Assembly: GCA_017419895.1 (NCBI GenBank)
Contig: JAFOKI010000275.1
Span: 1 to 10,608, forward strand
Length of the DNA stretch: 10,608 nucleotides
Direction of reading: 5' to 3'
Source of the DNA: Eubacterium sp.
GTDB taxonomy: Bacteria > Bacillota > Clostridia > Peptostreptococcales > Anaerovoracaceae
In this document: in pieces, positions 1-6,539 of the stretch
Numbering within the stretch: the stretch's first letter is position 1
Layout of the letters: every line of letters begins with the position of its first letter
The notes under the pieces: model-generated
The model's database searches: none
Seen by the model: only the letters and a program-made list of their open reading frames with translations
What the model was told of the DNA's origin: nothing
Position numbers and translations under genes: made by a program

Positions 1-9
1 TCATTTGAC

Positions 10-20
10 GGGCAAAGCCC
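10..20. repeat. Outer hairpin at IS right end
   Basis: GGGC-AAA-GCCC forms a 4-bp stem with a 3-nt loop, followed outward by TCATTTGAC read in reverse. TnpA enzymes of this family recognise small hairpins near each end, and the element end lies a few bases beyond. This is the outermost palindrome seen and may be the subterminal recognition hairpin; the hairpin at 35-49 is the alternative. Confidence 0.45.
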
Positions 21-34
21 TCTGTTCCTCGCCG

Positions 35-49
35 ACACGTCAAACGTGT
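35..49. repeat. Inner hairpin at IS right end
   Basis: ACACGT-CAA-ACGTGT is a perfect 6-bp stem with a 3-nt loop, about 33 nt past the tnpA stop codon. It is either the TnpA recognition hairpin of the right end or a 3' stem-loop of the tnpA transcript. No U-tract follows it in the direction of tnpA transcription, so it is unlikely to be a terminator. Confidence 0.5.
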
Positions 50-81
50 AAGCGGTCTGCCACTTGCGTTGTGACTTCTCT

Positions 82-546
82 TTACTTTTTCTTTTTCTTG
101 AACGGCCCCACCTCAGCTATGGTTAACTGTTCTCCCAATTGATCCTCCTCCAACTGTGCCCTGATGTACTCCGCAATTCGGCTTTCGTTTTTCCCAACCG
201 TATCAACATAGTACCCTTTGCACCAGAATTCTCTGTTTCGATACTTATACTTGAGTTCGCCGAATTGCTCGTACAGCATCGTGCTGCTTTTGCCTTTGAG
301 ATATCCCATGAATTTTGATACAGCATACTTTGGCGGGATCTCTAACAGCATATGTATATGATCTGGGCATGCTTCTGCTTCGATTATGTTTACACCCTTC
401 CATTCACATAACTGCCTCAGTATCTTTCCGATCTCAATCTTCTTTTCATGGTAGAAAACCTTCCGCCGATACTTTGGCGCAAATACAATATGATATTTGC
501 AGTTCCACTTTGAATGCGATAAACTATGTATATCATTCATGCTCAT
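82..546 (-). CDS. tnpA: IS200-like TnpA transposase (HUH, Y1)
   Basis: Single-strand DNA transposase of the IS200/IS605 family, 154 residues, the normal full length (IS608 TnpA is about 155). The HUH metal-binding motif is visible as H63-I-H65 within CPDHIHMLLEIP. The nucleophilic tyrosine is Y127 in AEYIRAQ, followed by Q131 one helical turn later. Residue numbers and spacing match the well-studied IS608 enzyme (H64, H66, Y127, Q131 there). The family acts as a dimer that cuts hairpin-tagged ends of single-stranded DNA and moves by peel-and-paste without duplicating the target. The protein ends in a lysine run after GPF. The start at 546 is supported by an AGGAGG at 556-561, 9 nt upstream; a second Met lies two codons in. 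No frameshift or missing catalytic residue is seen, so it is probably active. Confidence 0.95.
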   Translation of the reverse strand: MSMNDIHSLSHSKWNCKYHIVFAPKYRRKVFYHEKKIEIGKILRQLCEWKGVNIIEAEACPDHIHMLLEIPPKYAVSKFMGYLKGKSSTMLYEQFGELKYKYRNREFWCKGYYVDTVGKNESRIAEYIRAQLEEDQLGEQLTIAEVGPFKKKKK

Positions 547-558
547 TTGGATAAACCT

Positions 559-620
559 CCTTCTGTTACCTTTGCTTGCAGTTGGCAGACCGCATTCAAA
601 GTGTAACAGAAGGGTTTTTT
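559..620 (+). promoter_or_regulatory. Hairpin occluding the tnpA ribosome binding site, with plus-strand U-tract
   Basis: CCTTCTGTTAC (559-569) and GTAACAGAAGG (603-613) are a perfect 11-bp inverted repeat; CTTTG (570-574) and CAAAG (597-601) extend the stem past one bulged base. The arm at 559-569 contains part of the AGGAGG of tnpA, so a transcript reading in from upstream would have its ribosome site paired. On the plus strand the stem is followed by T6 (615-620), giving a terminator for transcription antisense to tnpA. IS200 elements are known to repress transposase by a comparable leader structure; applying that here is inference. Confidence 0.65.
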
Positions 621-628
621 CTGTTCAA
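600..628 (-). promoter_or_regulatory. Possible weak tnpA promoter
   Basis: On the minus strand, TTGAAC (623-628) and TACACT (600-605) are separated by 17 bp, each matching four of six consensus bases. Transcription would start near 593, inside the loop of the 559-613 hairpin. The native transcript would then lack the distal arm and keep its ribosome site free, while read-through transcripts would be blocked. This is a tentative call from base matches only. Confidence 0.3.
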
Positions 629-647
629 ATGCATAGCATCTTTGGAA

Positions 648-670
648 CCACGCGTCTAACGCGTGGTTTT
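648..670. repeat. Left-end hairpin of the IS element
   Basis: AACCACGCGT and ACGCGTGGTT form a perfect 10-bp stem with a 3-nt CTA loop, immediately inside the left boundary of the element. This type of GC-rich hairpin, 5' of the transposase gene, is the recognition structure for IS200-family TnpA. It lies about 10 nt from the U-tract of the adjoining chaperone-gene terminator. Confidence 0.75.
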
Positions 671-678
671 CATTTAAC

Positions 679-709
679 AAAAAACTGCCGCACCGGACGG
701 TGCGGCAGT
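679..709 (-). terminator. Intrinsic terminator of the trigger-factor-like gene
   Basis: CTGCCGCACC (685-694) pairs with GGTGCGGCAG (699-708) around a GGAC loop, with one more A-T pair at 684/709. On the minus strand the stem is followed by T6 (679-684). It begins 25 nt past the stop codon of the chaperone gene. This is a textbook Rho-independent terminator and also insulates the IS element from chaperone-gene transcription. Confidence 0.93.
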
Positions 710-734
710 GTGTGTCAATGCATTCTGAAGATTA

Positions 735-2039
735 TCAGTTCGCAGATGAGCTCTCCTCAGCAGCGGAACCAGCCTCAGCGGCAGAACCGGCTTCAGCAGC
801 GGAGCCTGCTTCTGTCTCAGCTGCGCTGTCAGCGGCTTCTTCACCTTCGTGCTCGTGATCATGCTCAGCTTCTTCGGTTGCGTCTTCTTTCTGGAGCGTT
901 CCCGGCTCAACTTCCTCGGCATATTCGATGACCTTGTCAAGTACTTTGTCAAGGAGCATGGAAGCGCGGAAGTCGTTCTGATCACCGTATTCCTCGATCG
1001 ACATGCCGTAAGCCTGTTCAAATGTCGCCTCTGTGAAACCGGCGCTCTTGAGCATATTAAGGAGTTCTTCCTTATATCCCTTGTTCGTGAGTTTGATGCC
1101 TTCTTTCTTTGCAAGCGCGTGAAGCAGCATCTTCTGTTTTACGACGTTTTCGGAATAATCCTGAATATTCTTATCAAGGTCTTCTTCTGTCATCTCATTA
1201 TCTTTAAGGAAGTCCTCAAGCGTGCCTCCGCTGCTCGTAGCATAAGAGACATACTGCTCTTTCGTAGTTGTCTTCGTGTACTCAAGCTGTTTCTCCGGAT
1301 ATCCGAGCACTTCCGTCTTGTTGATTATATCCGACCAAAGTGAATTCTTGACTTCACGCATCGCCGACTCTTTTTTTGTATTGGTGATGTTTTCTCTGAG
1401 CGACGCTTCATATGCTTCGAGCGTATCGAATTCAGTGTTCTCTTTAACGAAATCAAGATTGTACTCAGGTGTGTGGGAGACTTTTCTCGAATTGATCGTA
1501 ACCTCAAATGTAACCGGTTTTCCAGCAAAATCCGGGTTGTTCACATAAGGATCGGGGAATGTGAGATCGAGTGTGACCGTCTCGCCGATTTTCTTGCCTA
1601 TGAGTCCGGATTCAAATCCGTCGATAAGGGAACCCGAACCTATAGTGAGTTCAACATTGGAAGCAGTACCTCCATCGAACTTCTTTCCGTCCATCATTCC
1701 TACGTATGAGATGATGAGTTTGTCGCCGTCAGCAACTGTCCCTTCTGTTTCGTCGGTTTCCGTTGTGGCATTGTAGAGGGCAGCATCGATCATGTTCTGT
1801 ACTTCCTCATCGGTGACTTCCACTTCAGGTCTCTCGTACTGCATACCCTTGTATTCGGGAATAACGATATACTTGTTGTAGTTGATATGCTCGTAATTGT
1901 CAGGCTTGAACGCTCCGTTCTTGTATTCAACAAGAAGCACTATCGCTGCGATAATGACAAGCGTGAGAACGATTGCCAGGACCCATGCGAAAGTATTCTT
2001 CTTTTTTACAACAACTTCTTCTTTTGTTTCGGTACTCAT
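735..2039 (-). CDS. Membrane-anchored trigger-factor-like FKBP peptidyl-prolyl isomerase
   Basis: Predicted peptidyl-prolyl cis-trans isomerase/chaperone of 434 residues. A short Lys-rich cytoplasmic start is followed by one membrane segment (about 15-38, AWVLAIVLTLVIIAAIVLLV), with no signal peptidase or lipobox site, so the bulk should face outward. Residues about 103-188 are an FKBP-type domain of the trigger-factor kind (GDKLIISYVG, GSGSLIDGFESGLIG, VTFEV). About 190-375 is helical and charged, like the trigger-factor C-terminal arms. The N-terminal ribosome-binding domain of true trigger factor is absent. The tail (about 380-434) is acidic, with H393, H395, H397 and three EAGSAA repeats. 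The start at 2039 is chosen because AAGGAG ends 8 nt upstream; the in-frame ATG at 2045 is only 2 nt from it. The gene has its own promoter and terminator. It most likely folds exported proteins; substrates are unknown. Confidence 0.88.
   Translation of the reverse strand: MSTETKEEVVVKKKNTFAWVLAIVLTLVIIAAIVLLVEYKNGAFKPDNYEHINYNKYIVIPEYKGMQYERPEVEVTDEEVQNMIDAALYNATTETDETEGTVADGDKLIISYVGMMDGKKFDGGTASNVELTIGSGSLIDGFESGLIGKKIGETVTLDLTFPDPYVNNPDFAGKPVTFEVTINSRKVSHTPEYNLDFVKENTEFDTLEAYEASLRENITNTKKESAMREVKNSLWSDIINKTEVLGYPEKQLEYTKTTTKEQYVSYATSSGGTLEDFLKDNEMTEEDLDKNIQDYSENVVKQKMLLHALAKKEGIKLTNKGYKEELLNMLKSAGFTEATFEQAYGMSIEEYGDQNDFRASMLLDKVLDKVIEYAEEVEPGTLQKEDATEEAEHDHEHEGEEAADSAAETEAGSAAEAGSAAEAGSAAEESSSAN
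759..812 (-). repeat. Three 18-bp tandem repeats encoding EAGSAA
   Basis: Three consecutive 18-bp units (795-812, 777-794, 759-776) each encode EAGSAA near the C terminus of the trigger-factor-like protein. The units differ mainly at synonymous third positions, so the amino acid pattern looks conserved rather than freshly duplicated. The segment is low in complexity and probably disordered. Confidence 0.85.
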
Positions 2040-2065
2040 AAACATAACTCCTTAATATCAAATAA

Positions 2066-2085
2066 CGGTCTGCCCCGGCAGACCG
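2066..2085. promoter_or_regulatory. Stem-loop at the 5' end of the trigger-factor-like mRNA
   Basis: CGGTCTGCC (2066-2074) and GGCAGACCG (2077-2085) are a perfect 9-bp inverted repeat with a 2-nt centre. The predicted transcription start, about 7 nt past the -10 at 2091-2096, coincides with its first bases, so the mRNA would begin with a stem-loop about 12 nt before the Shine-Dalgarno. It could stabilise the 5' end or be a protein-binding operator. As a terminator for the histidine operon it is poor, because only TTATTT follows on the minus strand. Confidence 0.6.
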
Positions 2086-2090
2086 CTAAT

Positions 2091-2119
2091 ATAATAACAC
2101 CGACATATTCATTTTTCAA
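2091..2119 (-). promoter_or_regulatory. Promoter of the trigger-factor-like gene
   Basis: On the minus strand, TTGAAA (2114-2119) and TATTAT (2091-2096) are separated by exactly 17 bp; both boxes match sigma-70/sigma-A consensus at five of six positions. The site lies in the 195-bp gap after the histidine operon, so the chaperone gene can be expressed independently of histidine synthesis. Confidence 0.75.
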
Positions 2120-2234
2120 ACATTTGAGTCGTTCTTCACAAAAAATTCATCATTCCTACTTATTGCGCACCAAATGACTCCTGCCTTGGATGACAATGCT
2201 TCATCTTTCAACAAAGCCGCGCCTGCCGCACGGT
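2120..2234. other. Intergenic stretch after the histidine operon
   Basis: The region between the end of the histidinol phosphatase gene and the chaperone promoter holds no coding frame I would defend. There is a T6 on the minus strand at 2140-2145, but the inverted repeats before it are only about 5 bp (for example GATGA/TCATC near 2190-2206), so a terminator for the operon is possible but not convincing. Confidence 0.4.
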
Positions 2235-3077
2235 TCAGCGTATAAAACGGTCAAAGCCGTACCGCAAAAAAGCTTTGTTGTGACAATCGCTCGAAAGCAC
2301 GAACCTCGCGCCTTTTTCCGCAAGATATGAAACCAGGAACTCAGACGGATACGGTACGTCCCGAAGTCCTTTAGCCATCGCGCCTGTATTTATCTCGAAC
2401 ACAGGATGCGGATCACGACCGATAATATCAACGATCCCGGCATGAGGTTCACGAAGCGTACCGAAGGCTTTCAGAGCCGCAGCCGCCGACAGCTCGCGAT
2501 ACCATGGACTCTGTTCACTGAAATACCGGCTGCCCGAATTGAACTTTGTTATGAGATCGAAATGACCGACTATATCTGCTCCGGTCAGCTCCACTACACG
2601 CGCCGCAGTCTCGTAGTATTTCTCGACGAGCGAGCGGAAATCACCGCGGAAATGTTCTTCGCAGATCCTTTCAAGAAGTGCGCTTCCCGCATCTATGCAC
2701 AGTATCTCCCCATCGACCTCGATATAATGAACGGAGCCTATCGAATAATCGAACGGCTTTCCTCCCGGGGCATCCTTTCCGAAATACCCGCGGCCGCTCA
2801 GGCAGTCGTGTTCAACGCCCAGCCTTATGTCGAGCTGACCGGCGAACTCTTTTTTCAGCTCCATGATCTCGCGGACGTATACGGCCTCGTTTTCTTCAGT
2901 CATGCAGCAGTCGAGATCGTACGGGGCATAACCATGACCTGAAAAGCCCAGGACCTTTAGTCCCAGGCTCACAGCCTTTTCTGCCATCTCGCGCGGCGAA
3001 TCCAGTCCGTCGCAGTAATATGTATGCGTATGGAGATTTATATCTCCTTCCGGTGCTATAAGTGTGAAGTTATTCAC
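2235..3077 (-). CDS. Histidinol-phosphatase, PHP family (HisJ/HisK type)
   Basis: Hydrolyses L-histidinol phosphate to histidinol, the step before histidinol dehydrogenase. The 280-residue protein is of normal length for the PHP-type enzyme of Firmicutes. The expected metal ligands are visible in order: H16 and H18 (NLHTHT), H48 (FSGHG), E89 (GVEHD), H117 (SVHYI), H172 (GHFDLI), and D264 and H266 (SSDCHN). The start is a GTG at 3075-3077 that overlaps the last 8 bases of hisIE; AGGAG at 3088-3092, 10 nt upstream, supports it, and the nearby ATG belongs to the hisIE frame. The overlap implies translational coupling, and the position at the end of a histidine operon fixes the substrate better than homology alone, since PHP proteins are diverse. 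It is unrelated to the HAD-type phosphatase domain of enterobacterial HisB. Confidence 0.92.
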   Translation of the reverse strand: MNNFTLIAPEGDINLHTHTYYCDGLDSPREMAEKAVSLGLKVLGFSGHGYAPYDLDCCMTEENEAVYVREIMELKKEFAGQLDIRLGVEHDCLSGRGYFGKDAPGGKPFDYSIGSVHYIEVDGEILCIDAGSALLERICEEHFRGDFRSLVEKYYETAARVVELTGADIVGHFDLITKFNSGSRYFSEQSPWYRELSAAAALKAFGTLREPHAGIVDIIGRDPHPVFEINTGAMAKGLRDVPYPSEFLVSYLAEKGARFVLSSDCHNKAFLRYGFDRFIR

Positions 3078-3780
3078 CTGTCATATGCTCCTGTTTGACT
3101 TTGTGATCGATTACATGTCTGGACGCGAGTTCATCCCTGACTTCTTCGACAGATATCCCCATTTCTACCATCATCACGAGAACGTGATACGCGAGGTCTG
3201 CGATCTCATACACAGTCTCTGGTTTATCACCGGCTTTTGACGCGATGATGACTTCTGTTGACTCCTCACCGACCTTTTTTAGTATTTTGTCTATACCCTT
3301 TTCAAAAAGATAAGAAGTATACGAGCCTTCCGGCATCTTCTCTTTTCTGTCTACAAGAAGCGCGTAAAGATCCTCGAGCTTGAACCCGGCGTCATCCGCG
3401 CCGCCGAATCCCATGTCAGGTTCCCAGCTTCCTTCGACCGGATACTCGAAACACGATTCGGTTCCAAGGTGGCACGCAGGACCATCTTTTATGACGGAGA
3501 CCACAAGAGCGTCCCTGTCGCAGTCTGCCGTGACAGAAACCACATGCTGGAAATTACCTGAAGTCTCGCCCTTATGCCAAAGCTCCTGCCTCGACCTGGA
3601 CCAGAATACAGTCTCTCCTGTTTCGATCGTTTTCTTGAGGCTTTCCTTGTTCATATACGCGAGTGTCAGAACGCGTCCTGTCTCATGATCCTGAACTATA
3701 GCCGGTATGAGCCCGTTCTCATCGAATCTTATGTCGTCAATATTTACTCTTTCCATCATGCCTCCGTCATATCCTGACAT
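3070..3780 (-). CDS. hisIE: Bifunctional phosphoribosyl-AMP cyclohydrolase / phosphoribosyl-ATP pyrophosphatase
   Basis: Carries out the second and third steps of histidine synthesis. The N-terminal half (about 15-118) is the cyclohydrolase: it has the [18 protein letters not shown] signature, the metal-binding DCDRD (86-90), and C87, C103 and C110, whose 16 and 7 residue spacing matches the zinc cysteines of HisI. The C-terminal half (about 135-222) is the all-alpha pyrophosphatase HisE, with the acidic metal sites GEESTE (171-176) and EIAD (192-195). The length of 236 fits the fused enzyme. The frame starts at 3780, overlapping hisF by 14 bases. An alternative start at M8 or M9 (3759 or 3756) follows a GGAGG at only 1 or 4 nt, so the true start is uncertain, but this does not affect either domain. 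Confidence 0.95.
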   Translation of the reverse strand: MSGYDGGMMERVNIDDIRFDENGLIPAIVQDHETGRVLTLAYMNKESLKKTIETGETVFWSRSRQELWHKGETSGNFQHVVSVTADCDRDALVVSVIKDGPACHLGTESCFEYPVEGSWEPDMGFGGADDAGFKLEDLYALLVDRKEKMPEGSYTSYLFEKGIDKILKKVGEESTEVIIASKAGDKPETVYEIADLAYHVLVMMVEMGISVEEVRDELASRHVIDHKVKQEHMTGE

Positions 3781-4525
3781 TTATCCCCGCTTCTTTCATC
3801 GCGAGCTTGAGATCTCTGATCTTTACTTCCCCGAAGTGGAATATGGATGCCGCGAGTCCCGCGTCGATATCCGGTATCGCTTTGAAAAGATCTATGAAAT
3901 CCTGTATTGAACCCGCTCCGCCCGAGGCGATCACGGGAACATTCGCGATATCCTCAACAGCCTGAAGCATCTCTATATCAAAGCCTTTTTTGACTCCGTC
4001 CGTGTCGATGCTGTTCACCACTATCTCTCCCGCGCCGTTGTCCTGTCCGCGTTTTATCCAGTCGATAGCGTCGATCCCGGTATTCTCGCGTCCGCCTTTC
4101 GCGAACACGGTGAATTTCCCGTCCACTCTCGCGATGTCGACAGATAGGACCACGCACTGAGATCCATACAGTTTTGCGGCTTCCGTGATCAGATCAGGAT
4201 TCCTGATCGCGCCTGAATTGACGGAGACTTTGTCGGCTCCGCATTTCAGAACACGCTCGAAATCGTTCACCGTGTTGATCCCGCCCCCCACGGAAAGCGG
4301 GATGAATACATGCGACGCGACTTCCCTCAGTATCTCGGTAAACAGCTTGCGTTCCTCGTAAGAAGCCGTTATATCATAGAAAACGAGCTCATCGGCACCG
4401 TTCTCACTGTAATACCCGGCGAGTTCTACCGGGGAAGAAACATCCGCGAGCCCTTTGAAATTCGTTCCTTTTACCACCCTGCCGTCTCTTACGTCGAGAC
4501 ACGGGATGATCCTCTTTGTTATCAT
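3767..4525 (-). CDS. hisF: Imidazole glycerol phosphate synthase, cyclase subunit
   Basis: The (beta/alpha)8-barrel subunit of IGP synthase. It uses ammonia made by HisH to turn PRFAR into imidazole glycerol phosphate plus AICAR, which feeds purine synthesis. It has 252 residues, the usual length. The catalytic pair D11 (IPCLDVR) and D130 ([10 protein letters not shown]) falls at exactly the family positions, and both phosphate-binding halves are seen ([10 protein letters not shown] near 74-83 and VIASGGAG in the C-terminal half). D130 is followed by IARVDG rather than the more common AKR, a mild variation. The ATG at 4525 has an AGGA upstream at short spacing and lies 11 bases after hisA. 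Its partner hisH is two genes upstream in the same operon, and the barrel half-repeat is shared with neighbouring hisA. Confidence 0.97.
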   Translation of the reverse strand: MITKRIIPCLDVRDGRVVKGTNFKGLADVSSPVELAGYYSENGADELVFYDITASYEERKLFTEILREVASHVFIPLSVGGGINTVNDFERVLKCGADKVSVNSGAIRNPDLITEAAKLYGSQCVVLSVDIARVDGKFTVFAKGGRENTGIDAIDWIKRGQDNGAGEIVVNSIDTDGVKKGFDIEMLQAVEDIANVPVIASGGAGSIQDFIDLFKAIPDIDAGLAASIFHFGEVKIRDLKLAMKEAGINVRI

Positions 4526-4536
4526 GTACTTCCTGC

Positions 4537-5259
4537 CTATTCCGCAAATTCCGCAACTATGTCACGTATATCAAGAGCGCCGCTGTACAGCGCTTTTCCT
4601 ATGATCGCTGCATCGACTCCGATGTCCCTGAGTTTCCTGAGTTCATCCATGGTCGATATACCGCCCGAAGCAACGATATCGATATAACCGCCATAGCTTT
4701 TGACGAGTTTCCTGTAGAGCTCCATGTTGGTGCCCTTCATCGCTCCGTCGCGTGAGATATCAGTGCAGATTATAGTATCGCAGCCATCATCTATCAGCGA
4801 TTCAATCATCTCGTCGACAGTCCTGTCGGAGACCTCTGTCCATCCGCTGATAGCCGCTTTTATGCCGACAATATCTATGCCGACAGCTACGTTGCTTCCA
4901 TGCTTTCTTATCATCCTCGCAGTGAATTCGGGATCCTTTACTGCCATGGTTCCGATAATGACCCTGAGAGCTCCGATACTGGCATAGTCAACGATTATCT
5001 GCTCGTTCCTTATGCCTCCGCCGATCTCGACTTTGAGGCCAGTGTTCTCGATTATCTCTTTAACCGCGAGAAAATTCGGCTGCGTGCCGCCGATAGCTCC
5101 GTCAAGATCGACCACGTGAAGATATTCACAGCCTGCTTCCTCGAACTCAGCCGCCACGCTGAGTGGATTGCTGCTGTAAATCGTTTCTTTGCTGTAGTCT
5201 CCCTGCAAAAGTCTGACGACATTGCCGCCTCTCAGGTCTATCGCCGGAAAAATCTTCAT
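4537..5259 (-). CDS. hisA: ProFAR isomerase (phosphoribosylformimino-AICAR-P isomerase)
   Basis: Catalyses the Amadori rearrangement of ProFAR to PRFAR, the substrate of HisF/HisH. It is a 240-residue (beta/alpha)8 barrel of normal size. Catalytic D8 (FPAIDLRGG) and D129 (VGIDI) are present, as are the phosphate sites VEIGGGIR (77-84) and IVASGGIS. The usual GIDAR at the first conserved acid reads GIDIVG here. TDISRDG is the acid at strand 6. There is nothing to suggest the dual HisA/TrpF (PriA) enzyme of actinobacteria. A GGGAGGT with 7-nt spacing makes the ATG at 5259 a clear start. The gene is preceded by the largest gap in the operon (66 bp), which contains a small stem-loop. Confidence 0.96.
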   Translation of the reverse strand: MKIFPAIDLRGGNVVRLLQGDYSKETIYSSNPLSVAAEFEEAGCEYLHVVDLDGAIGGTQPNFLAVKEIIENTGLKVEIGGGIRNEQIIVDYASIGALRVIIGTMAVKDPEFTARMIRKHGSNVAVGIDIVGIKAAISGWTEVSDRTVDEMIESLIDDGCDTIICTDISRDGAMKGTNMELYRKLVKSYGGYIDIVASGGISTMDELRKLRDIGVDAAIIGKALYSGALDIRDIVAEFAE

Positions 5260-5278
5260 CTTTTTTACCTCCCGGAGG

Positions 5279-5300
5279 GCTTTGTCATTTGTAACAAAGC
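5279..5300. repeat. Small stem-loop between hisH and hisA
   Basis: GCTTTGT (5279-5285) and ACAAAGC (5294-5300) are a perfect 7-bp inverted repeat with an 8-nt loop, just upstream of the hisA ribosome site. On the minus strand it is followed by CCTCC rather than U residues, so it is not a terminator. It may be a processing or stability element inside the long transcript, or it may have no function. Confidence 0.35.
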
Positions 5301-5325
5301 TTCCCCACTCACACCATACCTTTTA

Positions 5326-5943
5326 TCAAAGCTCACAAAAAGCTCTCAATATATCAAGTCCCACATCCCCGCTTTTTTCGGGATGGAACTGGACGCCGTA
5401 AACATTGTCCATCGCAACAGCCGCGGTCAGTTCCGGACCGTATTCCGCGGTCGCGATGACCGAGTCGTCACAATCCGCGCCGTAATACGAATGCACGAAA
5501 TATACGTGGTCGCCCTCGTTGATCCTTGAAAACAGCCTGCTCTTCGGTTTATCCTTCGGAAAATGAAGAGCGTTCCATCCAATATGCGGGACTTTGTATC
5601 CTGCCGGAACGACAGGCTCCATGGGTACCACGCGGCCCTTGATGAGGCCTAATCCCTTATGCTGCCCGAACTCCAGACTCTCGTCGAATAAAAGCTGCAT
5701 ACCAAGGCAGATACCGATGAGAGGCTTGCCTTTATCAGCCTGCTCCTTCACAACCTCACCCAGACCGGTTTCCCTGAGTTTTCTCGCCGCGTCCTCGAAC
5801 GCGCCGACTCCCGGCAGCACTATCCTATCGGCAGACGCTATAACTTCAGGATCACCTGTCAGCATAATGTCCTGACCGATGGCTGAGAACGAACAGACCA
5901 GCGAATATATATTTCCAACACCGTAATCAACTATGGCTATCAT
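5326..5943 (-). CDS. hisH: Imidazole glycerol phosphate synthase, glutaminase subunit
   Basis: Class I glutamine amidotransferase that hydrolyses glutamine and channels ammonia into the HisF barrel. It has 205 residues, standard for HisH. The catalytic triad is complete: C79 in GICLGMQ, and H187 and E189 in VQFHPEKSG. The N-terminal MIAIVDYGVGN and the oxyanion-region PGVG (44-47) are typical of the family. It starts 8 bases after hisB at an ATG preceded by AGAGGG, so translation is probably coupled to hisB. HisH and HisF are separated only by hisA, the usual arrangement, and should form a 1:1 cytoplasmic complex. Confidence 0.97.
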   Translation of the reverse strand: MIAIVDYGVGNIYSLVCSFSAIGQDIMLTGDPEVIASADRIVLPGVGAFEDAARKLRETGLGEVVKEQADKGKPLIGICLGMQLLFDESLEFGQHKGLGLIKGRVVPMEPVVPAGYKVPHIGWNALHFPKDKPKSRLFSRINEGDHVYFVHSYYGADCDDSVIATAEYGPELTAAVAMDNVYGVQFHPEKSGDVGLDILRAFCEL

Positions 5944-5951
5944 ATTTCCCT

Positions 5952-6539
5952 CTACAGAACACCCTTTGTCGACGGGATCTCAAATGAATGCGCGGAGTCG
6001 ATCTTTACGGCTCCCGACATAACCCGGCCGAATGCTTTGAACATTGCTTCTATTACATGATGCGTGTTCTCTCCGGCAAGTTCTTTGAAGTGCAGGGTGA
6101 CCCCCGCGGATCTGACAAAGCCGAGGAAGAACTCTTTCACGAGCTCAGTGTCGAAATCCCCGACCTTTGCGGCCGGCATGACCGCGTCAAAGCCGAGATA
6201 CGAACGTCCGGAGATATCGACCGCGCAAAGCATCAGCGCCTCATCCATCGGAAGCACTATATCGGCATATCTCGTTATGCCGCGTTTGTCACCGAGAGCT
6301 TCCGCAAAAGCGCTCCCGAGCGCGATCCCGATATCCTCGGTCGTGTGATGGAAATCGACATAAGTGTCACCGGCGCACTTAAGATCCAGGTCAAAGCTTC
6401 CATGCCTGGTGAAAAGCGTAAGCATGTGATCAAGAAATCCCACGCCCGTATCGATTTTCCCGCGTCCGCTTCCGTCGAGTTCTATCCAAAGATCAATCTC
6501 CGTCTCAGCGGTCTTTCTTGTGATACTTGCCGATCTCAT
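5952..6539 (-). CDS. hisB: Imidazoleglycerol-phosphate dehydratase (monofunctional)
   Basis: Dehydrates imidazole glycerol phosphate to imidazole acetol phosphate. At 195 residues it is the single-domain enzyme without the HAD phosphatase domain found in enterobacterial HisB, consistent with a separate PHP phosphatase in the same operon. Manganese-binding motifs are intact in both halves of the duplicated fold: FLDHM (35-39), DFHHTTED (62-69), NTHHVIEA (158-165) and SAHSFE (182-187). The ATG at 6539 overlaps the hisC stop in an ATGA, so translation is probably coupled. The protein forms a 24-mer in characterised members. Confidence 0.97.
   Translation of the reverse strand: MRSASITRKTAETEIDLWIELDGSGRGKIDTGVGFLDHMLTLFTRHGSFDLDLKCAGDTYVDFHHTTEDIGIALGSAFAEALGDKRGITRYADIVLPMDEALMLCAVDISGRSYLGFDAVMPAAKVGDFDTELVKEFFLGFVRSAGVTLHFKELAGENTHHVIEAMFKAFGRVMSGAVKIDSAHSFEIPSTKGVL

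Larger units (their letters stand above)
1..675 (-). mobile_element. IS200/IS605-family insertion sequence (tnpA only)
   Basis: A single-gene transposon of the HUH/Y1 type: an intact tnpA flanked by short imperfect palindromes, with no tnpB and no long terminal inverted repeats, as is usual for this family. Relative to tnpA, the left end is at the high coordinate, with a 10-bp hairpin at 648-670. The right end is at the low coordinate, with hairpins at 35-49 (ACACGT/ACGTGT, loop CAA) and 10-20 (GGGC/GCCC, loop AAA). Both outer edges carry TCATTTRAC on the plus strand (1-9 and 670-678), so the exact cleavage sites cannot be fixed, and the right end may run past the window start. The element sits directly downstream of the terminator of the neighbouring chaperone gene, where it would do little harm. 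Assignment to the family is firm; the borders are approximate. Confidence 0.85.

Noticed and set aside
674..1114. Minus-strand frame of 146 codons overlapping the chaperone gene
   Set aside because: It is a shifted reading of the chaperone gene, rich in Arg, Ser and Leu with no domain, and it runs through the terminator.
2120..2206. Possible terminator of the histidine operon (T6 on the minus strand at 2140-2145)
   Set aside because: The inverted repeats before the T-run are about 5 bp with long loops, so I do not call an intrinsic terminator.
2406..2942. Plus-strand open frame of 178 codons
   Set aside because: It lies entirely opposite the histidinol phosphatase gene, with no ribosome site or domain.
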